From a bacterium (lineage in GTDB: Bacteria; SM23-81; DAOVCL01): a stretch of DNA of 41,200 nucleotides. The stretch lies in assembly GCA_029932675.1 (NCBI GenBank), contig JAOZPP010000020.1, positions 1 to 41,200 on the forward strand. Reading direction: 5' to 3'. The translations under genes were made by a program, and so were the position numbers. Below, piece after piece: positions 31,987 through 41,200 of the stretch. The first letter of the stretch is position 1; each line of letters begins with the position of its first letter. The notes below the pieces were generated by a model. It was not told where the DNA came from and ran no database searches. It saw only the letters and a list, made by a program, of their open reading frames with translations.

Positions 31987-33366
31987 CTATGCCTCCCCTT
32001 CAATAACCGGTTCCTCTTCTATGAAGGTTGGATTCTCAAACTTGGCATACTCATCGATGAAGGCAAGCTTCACGCTGCCTGTAGGGCCATTACGTTGTTT
32101 ACCGATGATTATCTCCGCGATCCCTTGTAATGGATTGCCCTTTCTATCCTGGAGAATGCCATAAAGCTCTGGTCTGTAAATAAAGAGGACCAGATCAGCA
32201 TCCTGCTCAATGGCACCAGACTCCCTCAGATCGGACAACTGCGGTCGGTGCTCCTTACCTCTAACCTCCACCTGACGGGAGAGCTGGGAGAGGGCTACTA
32301 CAGGGACATCCAACTCTTTAGCCAATCCCTTAAGGGAACGACAGATAATGGAAATCTCCTGCTGCCGATTCTCTGCCCCTTTAGGACCCTGCATAAGTTG
32401 AAGGTAATCCACCATCACCATCCCTATGTTCTGTGATGATTTCAACCTTCTTGCCTTGGCTCTCATCTCCAATATCCCTATAGCTGGGGTATCATCGATG
32501 AATATGGGGGCCTCAGAAAGAGGACCTACAGCTATGGAGAGCCTGGGCCAATCTTTGCTTGGCAACCTTCCGGTGCGCAAGAGGTGGGAATCAACCCTAG
32601 CCTCTGAACAGAGCATCCTCTGGACCAATTGGCTCTTGGACATCTCCAAGCTGAATATAGCCACCGGAATCTTCTCCTTAATGGCTACATATTGGGCTAT
32701 AGAGAGGGAGAAGGCCGTCTTACCCATTGAAGGACGTCCAGCAACGATCACCAGGTCCGATTTTTGAAAGCCTGAGGTGAGAGAGTCCAATTCCTTGAAG
32801 CCAGAAGGGATGCCGGTGACAAAGCCCTCCCTTTTATGAAACTCCTCTATTGCCTCAAATGTGTGGGGAAGTATCTCCCCTATATGGACAAACCCTCCCC
32901 TCATTCTATTTTCGGAGAGGTTGAATATCTGTTGTTCGGCTTTATCTAAGAGGTTGTCAGCCTCTACCTGGGGTTGATAGCATTCGCTCACTATTCCCGT
33001 GGCCACATCGGCCAGTTTCCTTAAGGTAGCCTTCTCTAAAACGATGCGGGCATAATGGTCTATATTGGCCGCTGTGGGAGTAGACTCTAAAAGGGCCATT
33101 AGGTAGACCCTCCCCCCCACCTCCTTCAACTTTCTTCTCTTCTTTAACTCTTGGGTGAGAGTTATCAGGTCTACAGGTTTGTTTTGATCATAAAGGGAGA
33201 CTATGGCCTGAAAGATCTGCTGATGTTCCCCTCGATAAAAACAGCTCTCATCGAGTAGTTCCACTGCTCTTCCTATAGCCTCCTTGCTCAAGAGCATAGC
33301 CCCTAAAACCGACTGTTCTGCCTCTACCGCCTGAGGAGGCAACTTTTCCCCATTTGGCTGATTCAT
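31987..33366 (-). CDS. dnaB: Replicative DNA helicase DnaB
   Basis: 459 residues. The N-terminal DnaB domain begins PPQAVEAEQSVLGAMLLSKEA. The RecA-like motor starts near residue 190 with Walker A GRPSMGKTAFSLSIA, then VAIFSLEMSKSQLVQRML (H1a) and Walker B MVMVDYLQLMQG, and ends with LSDLRESGAIEQDADLVLFIYR carrying the arginine finger. There is no intein. It unwinds DNA at the replication fork. ATG 33366 is preceded by AGGGGGTGA at good distance; an upstream start (33396) would overlap the glycosylase gene and adds residues not seen in DnaB. It lies 7 nt after the uracil-DNA glycosylase stop. Confidence 0.97.
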   Translation of the reverse strand: MNQPNGEKLPPQAVEAEQSVLGAMLLSKEAIGRAVELLDESCFYRGEHQQIFQAIVSLYDQNKPVDLITLTQELKKRRKLKEVGGRVYLMALLESTPTAANIDHYARIVLEKATLRKLADVATGIVSECYQPQVEADNLLDKAEQQIFNLSENRMRGGFVHIGEILPHTFEAIEEFHKREGFVTGIPSGFKELDSLTSGFQKSDLVIVAGRPSMGKTAFSLSIAQYVAIKEKIPVAIFSLEMSKSQLVQRMLCSEARVDSHLLRTGRLPSKDWPRLSIAVGPLSEAPIFIDDTPAIGILEMRAKARRLKSSQNIGMVMVDYLQLMQGPKGAENRQQEISIICRSLKGLAKELDVPVVALSQLSRQVEVRGKEHRPQLSDLRESGAIEQDADLVLFIYRPELYGILQDRKGNPLQGIAEIIIGKQRNGPTGSVKLAFIDEYAKFENPTFIEEEPVIEGEA

Positions 33367-33373
33367 GCTCAAA

Positions 33374-34069
33374 TCACCCCCTCTCCAATTGACCACGGAG
33401 AAGTTTCATATCCTCCCACGCCGGCCTCTTTAGGTGAATATTCCGTAAGAGGGCGGCGGGATGGTAGGTGACGAGAAGCTTTCTCCCCCTAAACGGATGA
33501 ACAAAACCCCTCAACTCCCCCAAGCTTCGGGTGGTATCCAAGAGGGTCTGAGCAGCTACCCTGCCTAAGGCGCATATGATTTTGGGGTTAACTATCTCTA
33601 TCTGTTGGTCCAAATATGGACGACAGACTGCGACCTCAGAGGGGAGTGGATCCCTGTTGCCCGGTGGCCGACATTTGAGAATGTTTGCTATATAAACCTC
33701 CTCCCTCCTTAAATCAATGGCCTCGATCATCTTGGTGAGAAGCCCACCTGCCCTTCCCACAAATGGTCGTCCCTGCAGATCTTCCTCTGCCCCAGGGGCT
33801 TCCCCCACTAAGAGGAGATCTGCTCGGGGGTTTCCCTCCCCAAATACTAAATTCTTCCTTGACTTGGCTAATGAACACCTCTGGCAATACTTCACCCTTT
33901 CATAGAGCTCCTCCAATCGCTGACGAGAAGTGATCCTGACTGGAGCCCTATGGGTAGGTGGGGTCAAATAAACTTCCTTGAACCCCAGCTCCATCTGTTG
34001 GGCTATAAACCTGCGGAGAAGCTGAAGTACCTCCTTATCTATCTTAAGGCCTCCACTATCCGATCCCAT
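33374..34069 (-). CDS. Type-4 (iron-sulfur) uracil-DNA glycosylase
   Basis: 231 residues. Family 4 UDGs remove uracil from deaminated DNA and hold a 4Fe-4S cluster. The cluster cysteines are visible as YCQRCSLAKSRKN and ILKCRPPGNRDPLPSEVAVC. The active-site motif is LVGEAPGAEEDLQGRPFVG and the second motif is TYHPAALLRN. A 45-residue N-terminal extension precedes the core. The start at ATG 34069 overlaps coaBC by 31 nt. The position between coaBC and dnaB places it in the housekeeping operon. Confidence 0.93.
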   Translation of the reverse strand: MGSDSGGLKIDKEVLQLLRRFIAQQMELGFKEVYLTPPTHRAPVRITSRQRLEELYERVKYCQRCSLAKSRKNLVFGEGNPRADLLLVGEAPGAEEDLQGRPFVGRAGGLLTKMIEAIDLRREEVYIANILKCRPPGNRDPLPSEVAVCRPYLDQQIEIVNPKIICALGRVAAQTLLDTTRSLGELRGFVHPFRGRKLLVTYHPAALLRNIHLKRPAWEDMKLLRGQLERG

Positions 34070-35232
34070 ATCCTCTCTGCCACCTCCAACTTGGGCAACT
34101 TAGGTAAAGGCTCAGTTCTTCCATCCTCCCATATCAGGGTAACCACATTCGTCTCCACTTCAAAACCAGCCCCCTCTTGGGTGAGATCGTTGAGCACGAT
34201 CAGATCGAGGTTTTTCTCTACGAGCTTCTTCCTCGCCCTCTCCACGTTAGTCCCGCTTTCTAAGGCAAAACCAATCAAAAACTTGTCATTCTTTTTTCCA
34301 CCCATTTCTTTGAGAATATCCGGGGTAGACTCAAGGTTTAAGCTCATCCTCCTCCTATTGAGCTTCTCTCCCGGTACCTCTGCGGATCTAAAGTCAGCCA
34401 CTGCTGCGGCCATTACCACAATATCCGCCTCTTTAAAGGCTTCGAGGGCTCTTTTCCTCATCTCTTCGGTCGTCCTTACCCTTTGCACTTTAACCCCAAA
34501 GGGAGGGGAGAGATTTGATGGACCACTGACCAAAGTGACCTTTCCCCCTCTCCACTCAGCTACCTGGGCAAGGGAGTATCCCATCCTCCCAGAAGAGCGG
34601 TTGGTTAAAATCCTCACTGGGTCTAAATCCTCCTCTGTCCTCCCCGCGGTGACCAATATCCTCTTCCCCAAAAGGTCTTTCTTTGGATAAAGTATTTCTT
34701 TAAGTTTCCCCAATATTTCTCTAATTTCCACAAATCTACCTTTGCCAATTTCTCCAGAGGCTAATTCTCCATAACCTGGCCCTACAAACTGAAAACCGAA
34801 ATCCCTTAACCTTTTGCAATTAAGTTTTAGAACCTCATTTTCCCACATACCAGAGTTCATTGCTGGGGAGACAAGCTTGGGTGCCTGGGAGGCTAGGCAA
34901 AGACTACTAAGCAAATCGTCGGCCAGACCAGAAGCTAGCTTGGAGATAAAGTTTGCAGTGGCCGGGGCGATGAGGATCAGCTCCCCCCACTGGGCGAGAC
35001 TTATATGTTCGGGCTCCCATTGGCCTTCCAATCTAAAGAGGTTAGTGTAGACTGGATTACCCGAGAGAACCTGAAATGTAAGGGGCCTCACAAACTCCTG
35101 AGCGGCTTCAGTCATCACTACCTTCACCGCAACCCCTTGTTTCCTTAGTTCCCTTACTAACTCCCCTGCCTTATATGCGGCTATGCTCCCAGTAACTCCA
35201 ACTATTATTCGTTTGTCCATTAAAGGATTCAT
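34039..35232 (-). CDS. coaBC: Bifunctional phosphopantothenoylcysteine decarboxylase / phosphopantothenate-cysteine ligase
   Basis: 397 residues for two coenzyme A steps. The CoaC flavoprotein half starts VGVTGSIAAYKAGELVREL, has the catalytic His in EPEHISLAQWG and the substrate motif PAMNSGMWENEV. The CoaB half starts near residue 185 (LGKRILVTAGRTEEDLDPVR), with ITN-type LTNRSSGRMGYSLA and the lysine motif KKNDKFLIGFALES. GGAAGG lies 4 nt before ATG 35232. It overlaps the downstream glycosylase gene by 31 nt. Confidence 0.97.
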   Translation of the reverse strand: MNPLMDKRIIVGVTGSIAAYKAGELVRELRKQGVAVKVVMTEAAQEFVRPLTFQVLSGNPVYTNLFRLEGQWEPEHISLAQWGELILIAPATANFISKLASGLADDLLSSLCLASQAPKLVSPAMNSGMWENEVLKLNCKRLRDFGFQFVGPGYGELASGEIGKGRFVEIREILGKLKEILYPKKDLLGKRILVTAGRTEEDLDPVRILTNRSSGRMGYSLAQVAEWRGGKVTLVSGPSNLSPPFGVKVQRVRTTEEMRKRALEAFKEADIVVMAAAVADFRSAEVPGEKLNRRRMSLNLESTPDILKEMGGKKNDKFLIGFALESGTNVERARKKLVEKNLDLIVLNDLTQEGAGFEVETNVVTLIWEDGRTEPLPKLPKLEVAERIWDRIVEALR

Positions 35233-35293
35233 CTGACCTTCCTTTTTCCCCTATGGAGATTAAGTTTTTACTTGACCCGAAAAGCCACCCTTT

Positions 35294-36919
35294 TCACCAC
35301 TTGTAACTTAGCCCTAAAAGGCAATTCATTCCAGGTTCTTTATATCCTCCCCAGATCTCATATTGGGAGTTGGTCAAGTTGTTTCCTTCAAATATCACTT
35401 TAAAATGATCATTTAATTTCTTATTTAACTTGATGTTAATCAAATAAAAGGGGTTGATCCGTTCATTGGAGGCTAAGGATGTATACCTTCTGCCATGGTA
35501 TTGGCCCTCAAGCCAACAATTTATTCCCCATCCCAACGATAGGTCCAATCCTAATTGAAGGCTTGATTTCTCCCAATAGGGAACATGCTTGATCGATAGA
35601 CTACTTCCCTTAGTCAGGTCAGCATCTTTAATCAGAAGGGTTAACTCTATATCTAATTTTTCATAAGGAAAGAATCTAAGCATAAGGTTATTCTCTATAG
35701 TCCTTACCTCAGGAAAGGTCTTGAATCTGAAGAGCCCTGATGAATCCCCAGCCCAGAAAAGGTAATCTCTGATCTGCTGATGAACCAATACATCTTTAAA
35801 AAAGAGTCCCTTCCTCACTTCATACTCCATCCCCAAAGAGAGTTTGATCACCCTATCCTCCCAAAATTCCTTTTGGGGGAAACGGAAGTATCTATTTTGA
35901 GAAAAACTCTCCTGCAACGTATGGGGAATGTATCCACCGGTCAGATGAAAGAAGAAACCCCTTCCTTCCCCCGGGTTATAGTTAATATGAAACAGGGGGG
36001 AGAATTTCCATCTCTCCTTCATTTGGAGGAATTGAACTTTGAGCCCCCCACCTAGGTGAATCCCTTTAGTAAGGGGCCCTTCTCCCTCAACCCTTACTTC
36101 CTCGCAGTTCTCCCTTCTCTTTAGTTTAAAGCTCCGCACCTGGAAATCAGAAAGCAGAGCTACTTTCCGATACTTAGCCTTACCCCTTAGCTTCCACCTC
36201 CAGATCCCCTCCCTCCCAGTTGAAGTAGAGACCCTTCCCCCTTTATCCTTCACCCTCATCTCTTGGTATCCGAGACCCATCTCCCATTGATGATATTTCC
36301 CTCCCCTTTTCAGGCCGAGGTTGAAGTCAACCTTTTGAAGTTCCCTTCTCCTTAGGGGGGGATTGAGGGAACCATAAAGTCCGAATTCTTCCTGACTATA
36401 GCTCAAGTTTGAGGTTAAGTCAAATAAATCAGTAAAGGAGTATCCCCCCCATCCCCCTATTCTTCCTCTCGAATAATCGGCACCTGGGAGGTGACCATGG
36501 CTGCTCTCATAGGCACCTTGCAATTGGTAGTGGAAAGGCTCAACCGCTTGCGACCTCCATCCACAAAAGCGGAAATGGTGGAACCTTCCGTATCCGGCAT
36601 AGAGAAGGTTAAAGAGTGGTTTTGATTCCCATAATGGAGGCAAGGAGCGTTGAAGCTTAATGGCCGCCATTGGCTTTACCGCTTTGGGCTGAGGGTAATT
36701 CACCCCCACCTCCCCCCCTTTGAGCTTTGTCCCCCCCTCCTGTCTTTCTATATCTTCACCATAAATGATGATATCAGGGATCCTGAGGGTATGGCCAAGG
36801 GAATCCAGAGAAGTTCCCTCCCCCTTGAGACTGTCTTCTTGAGCGTAAACCATACTGGCTATAGCGCCAATAAGTAGGCAAAAAGACCAAACCAAGGTTT
36901 TTCTCTTCAATTTCCTCAT
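35294..36919 (-). CDS. Outer-membrane beta-barrel protein, TonB-receptor-like barrel without plug
   Basis: 541 residues. A signal peptide (KTLVWSFCLLIGAIASMVYA) is followed by a short linker containing LRIPDIIIYGED. The remainder alternates charged turns and aromatic/hydrophobic strands (for example DLFDLTSNLSYSQEEFGLYG), as in barrels. The C-terminus (FKVIFEGNNLTNSQYEIWGG, then LLGLSYKW) closely resembles the last strands of TonB-dependent receptors, ending in an aromatic. The length and the lack of a 120-residue plug argue against a normal siderophore receptor. It directly follows the giant TPR gene, 88 nt downstream, so the two may form an envelope pair. ATG 36919 is preferred to the in-frame TTG 36940. 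Confidence 0.75.
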   Translation of the reverse strand: MRKLKRKTLVWSFCLLIGAIASMVYAQEDSLKGEGTSLDSLGHTLRIPDIIIYGEDIERQEGGTKLKGGEVGVNYPQPKAVKPMAAIKLQRSLPPLWESKPLFNLLYAGYGRFHHFRFCGWRSQAVEPFHYQLQGAYESSHGHLPGADYSRGRIGGWGGYSFTDLFDLTSNLSYSQEEFGLYGSLNPPLRRRELQKVDFNLGLKRGGKYHQWEMGLGYQEMRVKDKGGRVSTSTGREGIWRWKLRGKAKYRKVALLSDFQVRSFKLKRRENCEEVRVEGEGPLTKGIHLGGGLKVQFLQMKERWKFSPLFHINYNPGEGRGFFFHLTGGYIPHTLQESFSQNRYFRFPQKEFWEDRVIKLSLGMEYEVRKGLFFKDVLVHQQIRDYLFWAGDSSGLFRFKTFPEVRTIENNLMLRFFPYEKLDIELTLLIKDADLTKGSSLSIKHVPYWEKSSLQLGLDLSLGWGINCWLEGQYHGRRYTSLASNERINPFYLINIKLNKKLNDHFKVIFEGNNLTNSQYEIWGGYKEPGMNCLLGLSYKW

Positions 36920-37007
36920 CTGTTCACCAACTCTGCCCAATCTCCCCTCTACATTAAGATCGGGGATAGGGGTTTTAGCTCAGCCTTCCGATGAATTACC
37001 AAGATCC

Positions 37008-40000
37008 TCATCTCCCCTTGAGGGAGTCAAGCTTTGCTTGCGCCCTGGCTTTGAAGATATCCCCGTAGTTCCCCTTTAATATAGAGAAGTAAATCTTCTT
37101 GGCTTGGGGCCATTTTTTTTCCTTCTCATATAGGGCGGAGGCCTCAAGGAGGCTCCTGGCGATCCAGGTGGGATATCCTGGATAGAGGTATTTCACCTTA
37201 AGAAGCTCCACTATTGCCCTGTCTAAATCGCCCTTCCGAGAGTAGGCAAGCCCGATTTGATATTGGGCTTGAGCAGCAAGCCCATCCGATCTCTCTTTAA
37301 CCACCTTCTGAAACTGCTCCAACCCAAGGGAGAATTTCCCCTCATCTATTAGAATTTCACCCATCTTTAACCTAGCCCTATAGCTTACTATCTTACCCTT
37401 ATTCTGTTCGATTATCTTGGTGAAATGCTCCTTAGCCCTCCCTACTTTGTTTAACTTAAGGTAACAAAGCCCGATCTGGAAGAGGGCATCTGGAGCTGAG
37501 GAGCCCTGTGGGAAATCCTTAATCAGAAGTTGGTATTGGGCCAGGGATTCCTCAAATTTCCCCTTCTCAAAGTAGATCGTCCCCAAATTATAGAGGGCCT
37601 CTGCAGTTTGAGTTTGGTGGGGATGATCCTCAATCTGGGACTGAAAGGAACTGATGGCTTGCTCGACCTTTCCCCCTTTAAGCTGGGAGAGTCCAATCCA
37701 GTACCACCCCTCCATCGATTCCGCACTTCCTTTATAGGAGGAAAGGAGTTTCCTAAATTCCTCCTCTGCGCGGTCAAATAGCTTCGCATCCAGGTAGAGC
37801 TGCCCTTTTCTGAGCTGTAGTCTGGAGTTAAGACCTTCTTGCAGATTCAAGGAGATGAAAGAGTCGGTCAAAGCTATGGCTCGATCAAGCCTGTCCAGTT
37901 GGACCTCACAGTACTGGATACCTTCTATCGCATCACCCACTAAACTGCTTTGAGGAAATTGGGAAATAAGTTTTTCATAAATAGCTACGGCTTGGGTGTA
38001 CTCCCCTAAGTTATAAAGACAATCCCCGATGGAATAGTTGGCGTCATCGATTAGGTTGCTCTGAGGGTAGGTGGCTATCAGTTTCCGGTAGTCAGAAATG
38101 GCTGACTTGAAATCAGATAACCTAAAGTTACATTTAGCCTTCATATAGAGGGCATCATCTGCCCAGGGAGCTTGGGGATAGAGGAAAAGGAGACTATCGA
38201 AGTCACCCTTCGCCTCTTGAAAAAGGGAGAGCTTGTAGTCTGACTGCCCGATCTTGTAGAGAGCCTCCGCCCTCCTTCCCTCTGATAGCTTAGCTGCTGC
38301 CTGGTATGCCTTTTTAGCCCTTTTGAACCTTTTCAAATTGAAATAGCAATCACCAACCATCAATTGAGCATCAAGCCTAATTTGAGAAGATGGATTAAGC
38401 TCTAATACCTTCTGAAATTCCTCTATAGCGAGCCAGAACTTACCCAGCTTGAAGTCTGACCAACCCAAACCGTACCAAGCCTTAGAAACCTCATCTGAGT
38501 GGGGAAAACTTTTTATAAAACTTTGATATTCCCCTTTTGCCCTGGTATATTCACCAAGCTGAAAAAAGGACTCCGCCTGCCAAAGTTCGGCCTTCTGGGC
38601 CAAATCGTCCTTTAATCCCTTTCTCAGAAGGTCACCAAACATCTTAGAAGCGGCTTTAAAATCCCCTAATTGGAAGAGACACCATCCCAGCTTGAATTTG
38701 GCCTTGTTGGACAGGTCGATCTCCGGTTTTACATTTAAGAGGGTTTGAAAGGATACCTTGGCTTTCTCCAATTCATTTTCCTTGATCCAACACTCTCCGC
38801 TCATATAGATGGCGGAGGGGAGGATGGCTGATTGGGGGTAATCCTCCCTAATCCGATTAAAATTAAGATTTGCCCCGCTGTAATCCCCCTTTTGAAATTG
38901 GATGAGGCCGAGTTGATAGAGAGCATCAGGGACAACCTTGCTCTGGGGATAATCCAAGACAACTCTTTGAAAATCCTTAACGGCTGGGTCTATGTCTTTT
39001 AAATGTAAGTAACCTCTTCCCCTTTCATACCGCGCCTGTGGGGCCACCGAGCTTTGGGGATAACCCTCTAAAAGTTGGGTGAATGTTTTGATCCCCGCTT
39101 CATAGTCCGCGAGCTTCAGCTCACACCATCCTCGCCCATATAGGGCTAAGGGTAGATACTGAGATTTGGGGAAAGAATCTATGAAATTGATATATTTCTC
39201 TTTGGCTTCTTCATACTTCCCCTCCTGATATAGGTTCTCCCCTAAGAGAAACTTAGCTTTTTCTACCCATTGAGCATCCGGATACTCGGATAATGCCTTA
39301 TTGAGGATCTCAAGGGATCGGTTAAAATCCTTATTTAAGTAATAAATCTCTCCCATCTGAAAATAGGCGGAAGGGATGAGTTTGCTTTGGGGAAATTGAG
39401 AGATCAACCTTTGATAGTCTTCGATGGCCTGTGCATACCTTCCTTCCTCACCATTTATCCAAGCCAAAGAGTAAAGGGCATAATCGGCTAATGCGGAGGT
39501 GGGATTTTCGTTTAAGAGATGTTCATATGCCTGGGCTGCCCTCTGGGAATGGCCAAGTCTATACTCCGCTTCTCCCAGCCAATAATAGGCCCTCCCTCGA
39601 AGAGTACTCCGAGGATGTTGGGAAAGGAAATTCCTCAGTGAGGAGGCTGCTCCCTCATAGTCATTCAATTTGAACTTACATTGGCCAATTCTGAACTCAA
39701 CAGTATCCCTCAGATCTATAACAGGATAGTGAGTAAGGAGACCCTGATAGTCCTCGATCGCCTCCCCAAACCTTCCCAAGAGGAATTCAGATTCACCTTT
39801 ATAGAAGAGGGCCTGGGGGGAACGGAAGCTTTGCGGGTAGTCCTGAAGGAACTGTCCAAAACTCCGGGAGGCCAACTGATAGAGGCCATCTCGATAGAAA
39901 CCCATAGCCACTGAGAAATCCTCCAACTCATCCGCCTGAGATGGATAGCAGAAGAGAAAAGCCCCAAAGAAGATGAGTAGTGGCAAAGAAACTCTTTTAA

Positions 40001-40010
40001 CCAATTCCAT
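37008..40010 (-). CDS. Giant exported tetratricopeptide-repeat protein (about 25 TPRs)
   Basis: 1000 residues. After a signal peptide (SLPLLIFFGAFLFCYPSQA) the whole chain is TPR units of 34-38 residues, each with the pattern 'A...G......G....A...Y...L..YP.S'. Examples are GRFGEAIEDYQGLLTHYP, GRYAQAIEDYQRLISQFP and GDYSGANLNFNRIREDYP. The P-x-S ending between units is typical of the BamD/CpoB(YbgF)-type TPR_6 family, and this is far longer than those proteins (about 250 residues). Periplasmic scaffolding of envelope proteins is inferred from the signal peptide and the barrel gene downstream. AAAGG lies 5 nt before ATG 40010, and the start overlaps the dusB stop by 14 nt. Confidence 0.85.
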   Translation of the reverse strand: MELVKRVSLPLLIFFGAFLFCYPSQADELEDFSVAMGFYRDGLYQLASRSFGQFLQDYPQSFRSPQALFYKGESEFLLGRFGEAIEDYQGLLTHYPVIDLRDTVEFRIGQCKFKLNDYEGAASSLRNFLSQHPRSTLRGRAYYWLGEAEYRLGHSQRAAQAYEHLLNENPTSALADYALYSLAWINGEEGRYAQAIEDYQRLISQFPQSKLIPSAYFQMGEIYYLNKDFNRSLEILNKALSEYPDAQWVEKAKFLLGENLYQEGKYEEAKEKYINFIDSFPKSQYLPLALYGRGWCELKLADYEAGIKTFTQLLEGYPQSSVAPQARYERGRGYLHLKDIDPAVKDFQRVVLDYPQSKVVPDALYQLGLIQFQKGDYSGANLNFNRIREDYPQSAILPSAIYMSGECWIKENELEKAKVSFQTLLNVKPEIDLSNKAKFKLGWCLFQLGDFKAASKMFGDLLRKGLKDDLAQKAELWQAESFFQLGEYTRAKGEYQSFIKSFPHSDEVSKAWYGLGWSDFKLGKFWLAIEEFQKVLELNPSSQIRLDAQLMVGDCYFNLKRFKRAKKAYQAAAKLSEGRRAEALYKIGQSDYKLSLFQEAKGDFDSLLFLYPQAPWADDALYMKAKCNFRLSDFKSAISDYRKLIATYPQSNLIDDANYSIGDCLYNLGEYTQAVAIYEKLISQFPQSSLVGDAIEGIQYCEVQLDRLDRAIALTDSFISLNLQEGLNSRLQLRKGQLYLDAKLFDRAEEEFRKLLSSYKGSAESMEGWYWIGLSQLKGGKVEQAISSFQSQIEDHPHQTQTAEALYNLGTIYFEKGKFEESLAQYQLLIKDFPQGSSAPDALFQIGLCYLKLNKVGRAKEHFTKIIEQNKGKIVSYRARLKMGEILIDEGKFSLGLEQFQKVVKERSDGLAAQAQYQIGLAYSRKGDLDRAIVELLKVKYLYPGYPTWIARSLLEASALYEKEKKWPQAKKIYFSILKGNYGDIFKARAQAKLDSLKGR

Positions 40011-40995
40011 TGGACCTTTCCTGGATTATATGTTTTCCATAAAGCATCAGTTTTTCCATTACCTCTGCTGAGCTCTCCATCTCATATACCTTCCTCTTCA
40101 AAGAGGCGCTTTGAGGGAAACCCTTTGTATACCAGGCAATGTGTTTCCTCATCTCCCTTACTGCTTTGAACTCCCCCATCTCCTCCAAAGCCATCCGATA
40201 ATGCTGCAAACAGAGTTCCAATTTTTCCCTTAAACTTGGTGGTTGAGGGAGGGTTTCCCCATTTAAATGAGCCTGTATTTGAGTAAAAATCCAGGGATTC
40301 CCTAGAGCACCCCTTCCTATCATAACCCCGTCACACCCAGTTGTCAAGATCATCTTTTGCGCCCTTTCCGGGGTATTTACATCTCCGTTCCCAATCACCG
40401 GAATCGAAACCTCCTCCTTCACCCTAGCAATTATCTCCCAATTAGCCTCTCCAGAAAACCTCTGGCTTGCAGTACGTCCATGAATAATTATCCCTTTAAT
40501 CCCATAGTCTTCGGCAAGCTTAGCTAATTGAAGGGCAACAATGGAGTTGCTGTTCCATCCTGTTCTCATCTTCAAGGTAATGGGGAAGGAACTGACCTTG
40601 GTTACTCTCTCAATTATCCTCTTGCAGAGATCAAAGTCCTTGAGAAGTGCAGCCCCCGCTCCTTTTCTTGTCACTTTCCTGGCCGGACAGCCGAAATTGA
40701 GATCGATAAGATCCGGTTTAAACCGGGCGACAATCTGAGCAGCCTGGGCCATAGCCTCTGGTCCTGAACCAAGCAACTGAATACCAATTGGCCTCTCCTC
40801 CTCTTGGAACTTAAGCATCAATAGGGTACGAGGATTACCCCTTATCAATCCTTCGGCGCTAATGGCCTCGGTGAAAACCAAAGCTGCTCCATACCTCTTG
40901 GCTATCCTTCGGAACAACGAATTGGTTACTCCAGACATAGGAGCGAGGATGACTCTTCCTGGAAGGGAAAGCTGCCCTATTTTTAAATTAACCAT
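39997..40995 (-). CDS. dusB: tRNA-dihydrouridine synthase, DusB type
   Basis: 332 residues, an FMN-dependent TIM-barrel enzyme that reduces uridines in the tRNA D-loop. Motifs: ILAPMSGVTNSLFRRIAKRYG at the FMN site, DLNFGCPARKVTRKGAGAALL with the catalytic Cys, IHGRTASQRFSG, IPVIGNGDVNTPERA and GVMIGRGALGNPWIF. It is the first gene of the minus-strand run. Its stop overlaps the TPR gene. The TTGCTA (-35) and TATTTT (-10) 16 nt apart just upstream could form a promoter, but would leave almost no leader. Confidence 0.95.
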   Translation of the reverse strand: MVNLKIGQLSLPGRVILAPMSGVTNSLFRRIAKRYGAALVFTEAISAEGLIRGNPRTLLMLKFQEEERPIGIQLLGSGPEAMAQAAQIVARFKPDLIDLNFGCPARKVTRKGAGAALLKDFDLCKRIIERVTKVSSFPITLKMRTGWNSNSIVALQLAKLAEDYGIKGIIIHGRTASQRFSGEANWEIIARVKEEVSIPVIGNGDVNTPERAQKMILTTGCDGVMIGRGALGNPWIFTQIQAHLNGETLPQPPSLREKLELCLQHYRMALEEMGEFKAVREMRKHIAWYTKGFPQSASLKRKVYEMESSAEVMEKLMLYGKHIIQERSNGIG

Positions 40996-41200
40996 TTACC
41001 ATCCAAAATACATTTTTTGCTGAAAATAGCAAGGGAAAAGTAGCGGCTCTCCAGGGTATTTACCCCTCCGAAAGAAGTGTAGCGGAATTCCTGATCAGTC
41101 GAGGAGTTTAAACTTGCCAAGGGGATCATTTCCCTTTATATTTTGAACCTGAAATCGGCATTTGGGGATTCGATATTTTGCTAAGTGTCTATAGTGTAGC
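40996..41200. other. Gene-free right edge of the window
   Basis: 205 bp upstream of dusB without an open frame that I can support. It may hold the dusB promoter; the candidate boxes are weak. Confidence 0.3.

Overview
The window looks like a chromosomal segment from an uncultured Gram-negative bacterium. The closest fit is one of the candidate phyla around the Fibrobacteres-Chlorobi-Bacteroidetes (FCB) group. A TamB/BamA-like pair, Mla-type transport genes and an outer-membrane barrel indicate two membranes. Five large secreted proteins end in the same FlgD-like/type IX-style C-terminal domain (a QNYPNPFN-type motif, a WDG or WNA motif, SG.Y.Y, and a basic-hydrophobic tail). That domain is typical of FCB-related lineages. 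There is no rRNA or tRNA, so I cannot name a phylum.

Layout. Positions 1-7184 (minus): the first 45 codons of a secreted protein cut by the window edge, then the operon tamB-like > bamA/tamA-like > thiE > EamA transporter. Positions 7231-7301: a short terminal-inverted-repeat element. Positions 7542-10154 (plus): a patatin-like lipase and a seven-repeat FG-GAP secreted protein. Positions 10253-12511 (minus): a secreted protein built from 87 Thr-Cys repeats, behind a roughly 400-nt structured leader. Positions 12967-18022 (minus): two tandem paralogous membrane proteins, each with an exosortase-like membrane module lacking the catalytic cysteine, followed by two amidotransferase-like (DUF4350/GIFT-type) domains. 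Positions 18045-18665: a dense divergent regulatory region with two strong promoters, a structured RNA with terminator, and a second inverted-repeat element carrying REP-like palindromes. Positions 18685-30373 (plus): three giant secreted proteins (C39-like/lamin-tail/dockerin/cohesin-like, gingipain-like C25 peptidase with beta-helix, and a BNR/Asp-box propeller). Positions 40995-30497 (minus): a housekeeping run dusB > giant TPR protein > outer-membrane barrel > coaBC > type-4 uracil-DNA glycosylase > dnaB > mlaE > mlaF.

How the parts may work together. The right-hand operon and the tamB/bamA operon serve core metabolism and the envelope. The central 8-30 kb is an export and surface-display region. 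Its exported proteins share one C-terminal sorting domain, and two of their promoters share -35/-10 sequences and a leader hairpin. The most unusual items are the Thr-Cys repeat protein, whose exact 6-residue cysteine spacing resembles the disulfide beta-helix of beetle antifreeze proteins, and the adjacent pair of exosortase-like/amidotransferase-like fusions. Whether these two belong to one system is inference from adjacency only.
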